Assembly: GCF_964340395.1 (NCBI RefSeq)
Contig: NC_135549.1
Coordinates: forward strand, 9,564,342-9,628,341
Direction: 5' to 3'
Origin: Glandiceps talaboti
Taxonomy: Eukaryota; Hemichordata; Enteropneusta; Spengelidae
DNA: 64,000 nucleotides
Position numbers and translations under genes: made by a program. Below, in pieces: positions 63,500 to 64,000 of the stretch (its first letter is position 1; each line of letters starts with the position of its first letter). A model generated the notes under the pieces. That model did not search any database. It worked only from the letters and a program-made list of their open reading frames with translations, and was not told the DNA's origin.

Positions 63500-63915
63500 C
63501 CAATGGAACCCACAGACTTGTAATTACTTGAAATTTAGGTCATAAAGATGTTTATTCTAATATTAACAGTTTACTGATAGTAATGATCTCTCCCCCCCCC
63601 CCCCCCCCCCCCCATTTTACTTACAGGCTGTAGGTTTGACTTTTAATTACTCCAATTTAGGTCATAAAGATGCTTATTCTAATATTAGCTGTTTACTGAT
63701 AGTAATGATCCCCCCCCCCCCCCCATTTTACTTACAGGCTGTAGGTTTGACTTTTAATTACTCCAATTTAGGTCATAAAGATGTTTATTCTAATATTAAC
63801 AGTTTACTGATAGTAATGACCCCCCCCCCATTTTACTTACAGGTTTGTAGGTTTGACTTTTAATTACTCCAATTTAGGTCATAAAGATGCTTATTCTAAT
63901 ATTAACTGTTTACTG
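63500..63915. repeat. Tandem array, about 96-100 bp plus variable poly-C, four copies
   Basis: GGTCATAAAGATG recurs at about 63539, 63661, 63772 and 63878. The copies share TTTACTTACAGGCTGTAGG and TTTACTGATAGTAATGA. A poly-C tract follows the ATGA or ATGATC: 22 bases at 63592-63613, 15 at 63710-63724, 10 at 63820-63829, and none in the fourth copy. Apart from the C run the copies are very similar. The frame at 63636-63863 (+) is a product of it. Confidence 0.95.
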
Positions 63916-64000
63916 ATAGTGACATGGTATCAAAAGCAGAAAAGATAAGAAAGAGTAACTTGTGTTAACTGTTAGACCCTATTTTATGTATACAATAGGT

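Larger units (their letters stand above)
23449..64000 (-). other. Long exon-poor region: 5' intron or intron plus upstream flank of the ADAMTS gene
   Basis: More than 40 kb with no exon that I can defend. The propeptide core of ADAMTS9-like proteins, with its conserved Cys-aromatic stretch, and a signal-peptide exon are expected upstream of 23448. I looked on the minus strand for the corresponding coding pattern next to good splice donors and did not find it. The region holds the repeats and transposons listed separately, one weak exon candidate at 60673-60873 (+), and many chance frames of 60-106 codons with no domain that I recognise, for example 34601-34897 (-), 36046-36333 (-) and 40153-40473 (+). 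Confidence 0.6.

Overview
This window is animal nuclear DNA: AT-rich, with long introns, few coding bases and many tandem and dispersed repeats. The only gene I can support is an ADAMTS metalloprotease on the minus strand, closest by eye to the ADAMTS9/ADAMTS20 (GON-1) subgroup. Six consecutive coding exons are visible at 23448-23352, 19890-19698, 19360-19277, 14719-14595, 2326-2286 and 1469-1364 (transcription order). Each has canonical AG/GT borders. The splice phases join without a break into about 214 residues: a His/Arg-rich propeptide linker, a furin site (RSKR), the first part of the reprolysin-type catalytic domain, and the HEVGH half of the zinc-binding motif. Both gene ends are missing. 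The exons for the rest of the catalytic domain and for the ancillary domains lie below position 1. I found no exon for the signal peptide or the cysteine-bearing propeptide core between 23449 and 64000.

Organism: intron-rich, with tRNA-derived SINEs, palindromic non-autonomous DNA transposons and no bacterial or viral gene content. The exon sequence is strikingly similar to vertebrate ADAMTS9/20. A marine invertebrate, perhaps a deuterostome such as a hemichordate or cephalochordate, fits best. This is an inference; a lophotrochozoan is not excluded.

Layout: 1-1363 is intron with degenerate tandem repeats. 1364-2326 holds two exons around a short intron carrying a CA/CG repeat. 2327-14594 is a 12.3-kb intron with a 532-bp palindromic element, a large TGTA microsatellite, a tRNA-like SINE head and two tandem perfect CTCF-type motifs close to the next exon. 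14595-23448 holds four exons separated by repeat-rich introns, including two unrelated tandem arrays with a unit of about 54 bp. 23449-64000 is about 40.5 kb without a recognisable exon; it is either one very long 5' intron or intron plus upstream flank. It holds a third array with an exact 54-bp unit, a near full-length tRNA-derived SINE, several 80-170 bp degenerate tandem arrays, a second palindromic transposon family, a dispersed repeat, many G/C homopolymer runs and a final array whose internal poly-C tract shrinks from copy to copy.

I see no convincing previously undescribed gene system. The most unusual signals are the recurrent 54-bp period, the tandem CTCF-type sites, the poly-C gradient, the nested palindromic element and the very long exon-poor 5' region of the ADAMTS gene.
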